Of a stretch of DNA of 6,805 bases, positions 5,262 through 6,805 are shown one piece after another (positions within the stretch are counted from its first letter, which is position 1; each line of letters starts with the position of its first letter). Position numbers and translations under genes: made by a program. Below the pieces are notes generated by a model that ran no database searches, was not told the origin of the DNA, and saw only the letters and a list, made by a program, of their open reading frames with translations. Source of the DNA: Pseudomonas sp. (GTDB taxonomy: Bacteria > Pseudomonadota > Gammaproteobacteria > Pseudomonadales > Pseudomonadaceae); the NCBI GenBank assembly GCA_003527165.1, contig DPSI01000157.1, positions 1-6,805 on the forward strand. Reading direction: 5' to 3'.

Positions 5262-5882
5262 TCAGCCCTTGCGCCAGACACTGGCGAGCCAAGGCTGTCT
5301 CTGGCGGGGCAAGCCTGTCGGTCGGTAATAATGCTCAAGTTCGATGAAGCCCACCGACTGCAGCAACCCGCGCCAGGTCGGCCAGTCATACCAGGTGCCA
5401 TAGCGTGCACCACTCCAGCCTTCCTGATTATCGCCGCGTGGATTGGAGCTGAACAGCACACCCCCACTGCGAAGCGCCGCATGCAGCTTCAGCAGTACAG
5501 CGGCGATTTCATGGCTGGGAAGATGAAACAGCACCGCGTTGGCGAAAATGCCGTCGAACGCTTCGGCGGGCAGGTCCAGCTCAAGGAAGTCCTGATGCAG
5601 CACCTCACAACCGGTTTCAGCCCGCGCCATGCGCACGAAGGGTTCGGCGCCATCCAGCCCGACGGCGATATGGCCGCGCGCGGTGAACGTCTTGAGGTCT
5701 CGCCCAGGACCGCAGCCTAGATCGAGGATACGAAAGGGCGGCTCGCCGCGAATGTGTCGCAGCAGCGCATCGATATTCTGGCTGACATCATGGTCACGGG
5801 TGCCATCGCGAAACGCCTCGGCGTTGACACGATAGTCGTCAAGGGTCCGGTCGGTGACGGCACGAGCATTTTCGTCAGGCAT
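5262..5882 (-). CDS. Class I SAM-dependent methyltransferase
   Basis: 206-residue predicted S-adenosylmethionine-dependent methyltransferase with a Rossmann-like core. Motif I is ILDLGCGPG (residues 52-60). The acidic residue binding the SAM ribose is Asp77 in VGLDGA, motif III is around Asp98 (HQDFLELDLP), and motif IV-like FDGIFANAVLFHLP spans 109-122. The later segment LRSGGVLFSSNPRGDNQEGW and the tyrosine/tryptophan-rich stretch near 161-170 shape the substrate site. It resembles small UbiE/Tam-type methyltransferases, but the acceptor substrate cannot be named. There is no signal peptide, so it is cytosolic. The ATG has GGAG six bases upstream. The gene is divergent from the response regulator and separated from it by 215 bp. 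A promoter candidate lies upstream, and the gene is probably monocistronic. Confidence 0.88.
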   Translation of the reverse strand: MPDENARAVTDRTLDDYRVNAEAFRDGTRDHDVSQNIDALLRHIRGEPPFRILDLGCGPGRDLKTFTARGHIAVGLDGAEPFVRMARAETGCEVLHQDFLELDLPAEAFDGIFANAVLFHLPSHEIAAVLLKLHAALRSGGVLFSSNPRGDNQEGWSGARYGTWYDWPTWRGLLQSVGFIELEHYYRPTGLPRQRQPWLASVWRKG

Positions 5883-5910
5883 GATGGGCTCCGGAAAAAT
5901 GAATGGTCCG

Positions 5911-5940
5911 AGCCTAACTGGCGCATGGCCTGATTGCCAA
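5911..5940 (-). promoter_or_regulatory. Candidate sigma-70 promoter for the methyltransferase
   Basis: On the - strand TTGGCA (5940-5935, five of six matches to TTGACA) is followed after 18 bases by TAGGCT (5916-5911, three of six matches to TATAAT). Transcription would begin near 5904 and give a leader of about 22 bases containing the GGAG ribosome site. The -35 is good and the -10 poor, so confidence is modest. Confidence 0.35.
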
Positions 5941-5958
5941 CGCGCAACGATCCCTGTT

Positions 5959-5992
5959 ATGCATGCGAACGAAGCTACGAATTGGCATGCAT
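5959..5992. repeat. Perfect 8-bp inverted repeat, operator-like
   Basis: ATGCATGC (5959-5966) and GCATGCAT (5985-5992) form a perfect inverted repeat with an 18-bp spacer, centre-to-centre 26 bp. It lies between the divergent methyltransferase and response-regulator genes, just upstream of the methyltransferase promoter candidate. Each arm contains the palindrome GCATGC, so the arms could also count as two copies of one site. A regulator is not identified. Confidence 0.35.
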
Positions 5993-6067
5993 TCCTGAAC
6001 TTGCAGCCTGCCGCGATGCTCCAACGTGCTCGTCCCCAGCCGGATTAATTATCGGCCTGACGCAATA

Positions 6068-6080
6068 TGTTCACAGAACA
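6068..6080. promoter_or_regulatory. Short palindrome upstream of the response regulator
   Basis: TGTTC-ACA-GAACA is a 5-bp inverted repeat with a 3-base spacer, ending 17 bases before the response-regulator start codon. It could be an operator overlapping the leader, but a repeat this short is common by chance. Confidence 0.25.
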
Positions 6081-6097
6081 CATCGAGAATCGCTCTG

Positions 6098-6475
6098 ATG
6101 AGCCAAGCATCTACCAAAGTTGTCCTGCTCGTTGAGGACGAACCACACATTCTCTGTCTGTTGTCTGATTACCTTGCGGACGAAGGTTACAGGGTCCTGG
6201 AAGCATCGGATTCCGCCCAGGCTTTCGAAATCCTGGCGACCAAGCCACAGCTGGACCTGCTGGTGACCGATTACAGGTTACCTGGCGGCGTTTCCGGCGT
6301 GATGATTGCCGAGCCGGCACTCAAGCTGCGGCCGGAACTGAAAGTCATCTTCATCAGCGGCTATCCGATCGAGATTCACGAGTCTGGAAGCCTCATCGCC
6401 CGCTCTGCCCCGATCATCGCCAAGCCTTTTTCGCTGGATACGTTACGGAGCCAGATTCAGCAGCTGCTCGCCTAA
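6098..6475 (+). CDS. Single-domain response regulator (CheY-like receiver)
   Basis: 125-residue stand-alone receiver domain with no output domain. The phosphorylation machinery is complete: acidic pair Glu13-Asp14 (VLLVEDEP), phospho-acceptor Asp58 (LVTDYRLPGG), Ser87 in the switch position (IFISGYP) and Lys109 in IIAKPFSLD. The Asp-x-Arg-Leu-Pro-Gly-Gly loop and the SGYP segment are typical of receivers attached to, or partnered with, hybrid histidine kinases of PAS type. I chose ATG 6098 because the receiver fold begins a few residues later; an in-frame GTG at 6026 would add 24 residues with no homology-like content. The ribosome site is weak (GAGA about nine bases upstream). No kinase is in the window, so it is an orphan here. 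It probably passes signals by protein-protein contact or phosphotransfer. Confidence 0.9.
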   Translation: MSQASTKVVLLVEDEPHILCLLSDYLADEGYRVLEASDSAQAFEILATKPQLDLLVTDYRLPGGVSGVMIAEPALKLRPELKVIFISGYPIEIHESGSLIARSAPIIAKPFSLDTLRSQIQQLLA

Positions 6476-6515
6476 GCACCTTCGCGCCAAAACCGCAGCG
6501 TTAGCCCATAACGCA

Positions 6516-6540
6516 ACGAGCCCGCACAGGGCGGGCTCGT
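6516..6540. terminator. Perfect hairpin between convergent response regulator and aldolase genes
   Basis: Perfect 10-bp stem ACGAGCCCGC (6516-6525) / GCGGGCTCGT (6531-6540) with a 5-base loop. It lies 16 bp past the aldolase stop and 40 bp past the response-regulator stop, so it can serve both convergent transcripts. On the - strand it is followed by TTGCGTTAT, a poor but slightly U-rich tail, so it is most likely the aldolase terminator. Confidence 0.75.
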
Positions 6541-6556
6541 GGCTTGCAGCAGCGAC

Positions 6557-6805
6557 TCAGTTGACCTTCGGATCCAGCTCGCCGCGCGCGTAGCGCTCGA
6601 ACATGCCTTCCAGGGAAATCGGCTTGATCTTGGACGCATTGCCGGCTGTGCCGAAGGCTTCGTAACGCGCAATGCAGATGTCACGCATGGCGGTCACGGT
6701 CTTGGCCAGATACTTGCGCGGATCGAATTCGCTGGGGTTCTTCGCCATGAACTCGCGAATCGCACCAGTGGACGCCAAACGCAGGTCGGTGTCGATGTTG
6801 ACCTT
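6557..6805 (-). CDS. fba: Class II fructose-bisphosphate aldolase, C-terminal part
   Basis: Last 82 residues of a zinc-dependent class II fructose-1,6-bisphosphate aldolase (called fda or fba in pseudomonads), which interconverts fructose 1,6-bisphosphate with glyceraldehyde 3-phosphate and dihydroxyacetone phosphate in glycolysis/gluconeogenesis. The frame is open to the window edge, so the start and the zinc ligands are outside. Visible landmarks: VNIDTD, the loop that contacts the dihydroxyacetone-phosphate phosphate, followed by LRLASTGAIREF, NPSEFDPRKYL, RYEAFGTAG and ASKIKPISLEGM, the hallmark C-terminus of the Calvin-type subgroup of about 350 residues. A TTG at 6778 is not the start but an internal Leu. 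A perfect hairpin follows the stop. Identification is confident; the symbol depends on naming custom. Confidence 0.95.
   Translation of the reverse strand, partial: KVNIDTDLRLASTGAIREFMAKNPSEFDPRKYLAKTVTAMRDICIARYEAFGTAGNASKIKPISLEGMFERYARGELDPKVN

Noticed and set aside
6026..6097. GTG-initiated N-terminal extension of the response regulator
   Set aside because: The added 24 residues show no receiver-like content and have no good ribosome site; ATG 6098 begins just before the first beta strand.

Overview
The window looks like ordinary chromosome of a high-GC gammaproteobacterium, most likely Pseudomonas sensu lato. A stutzeri-group (Stutzerimonas) origin is plausible but unproven. The pointers are a class II fructose-bisphosphate aldolase with pseudomonad-like protein sequence, a probable DUF3509 protein (a family I associate with pseudomonads), and the density of c-di-GMP and receiver genes. 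No mobile element, CRISPR array, tRNA or rRNA was found.

Layout. The + strand opens with the C-terminal ~310 residues of an HI0933/YhiN-type flavoprotein (1-935), which ends at a strong GC-rich hairpin (936-969). Convergent to it, on the - strand, lie two small lipoprotein genes. The upstream one (1605-1228) has an extraordinarily Gly/Thr-rich tail and a near-perfect Shine-Dalgarno. The downstream one (1161-973) shares a C-x-P-D-[D/E]-E-P motif just after the lipidated cysteine. Further upstream on the - strand are a 744-residue globin-PAS-GGDEF-EAL protein (3962-1728), a hemerythrin-like protein (4653-4180), a small probable DUF3509 protein (5058-4780) and a class I SAM methyltransferase (5882-5262). 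A single-domain response regulator (6098-6475) is divergent on the + strand. It converges on the 3' end of a class II aldolase gene (6805-6557, - strand), with a perfect 10-bp hairpin between them.

How the genes may work together. The best functional link is gas sensing. A globin-coupled c-di-GMP enzyme, with intact heme histidine, GGDEF and EAL residues, sits beside a hemerythrin with a complete di-iron ligand set, both on the - strand but 217 bp apart. Both protein types bind O2 or NO in characterised relatives. The other genes show no clear pathway link and are probably separate transcription units. The intergenic regions are the less routine part. There is a good sigma-54 promoter candidate and a CRP/Vfr-like palindrome upstream of the DUF3509 gene. 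A tandem of hairpins lies between the DUF3509 and hemerythrin genes. Perfect 8-bp inverted repeats lie in the methyltransferase/response-regulator intergenic region.

I do not see convincing evidence for a wholly new multi-gene system. The most unusual items are the lipoprotein pair and the regulatory architecture at 5098-5207.
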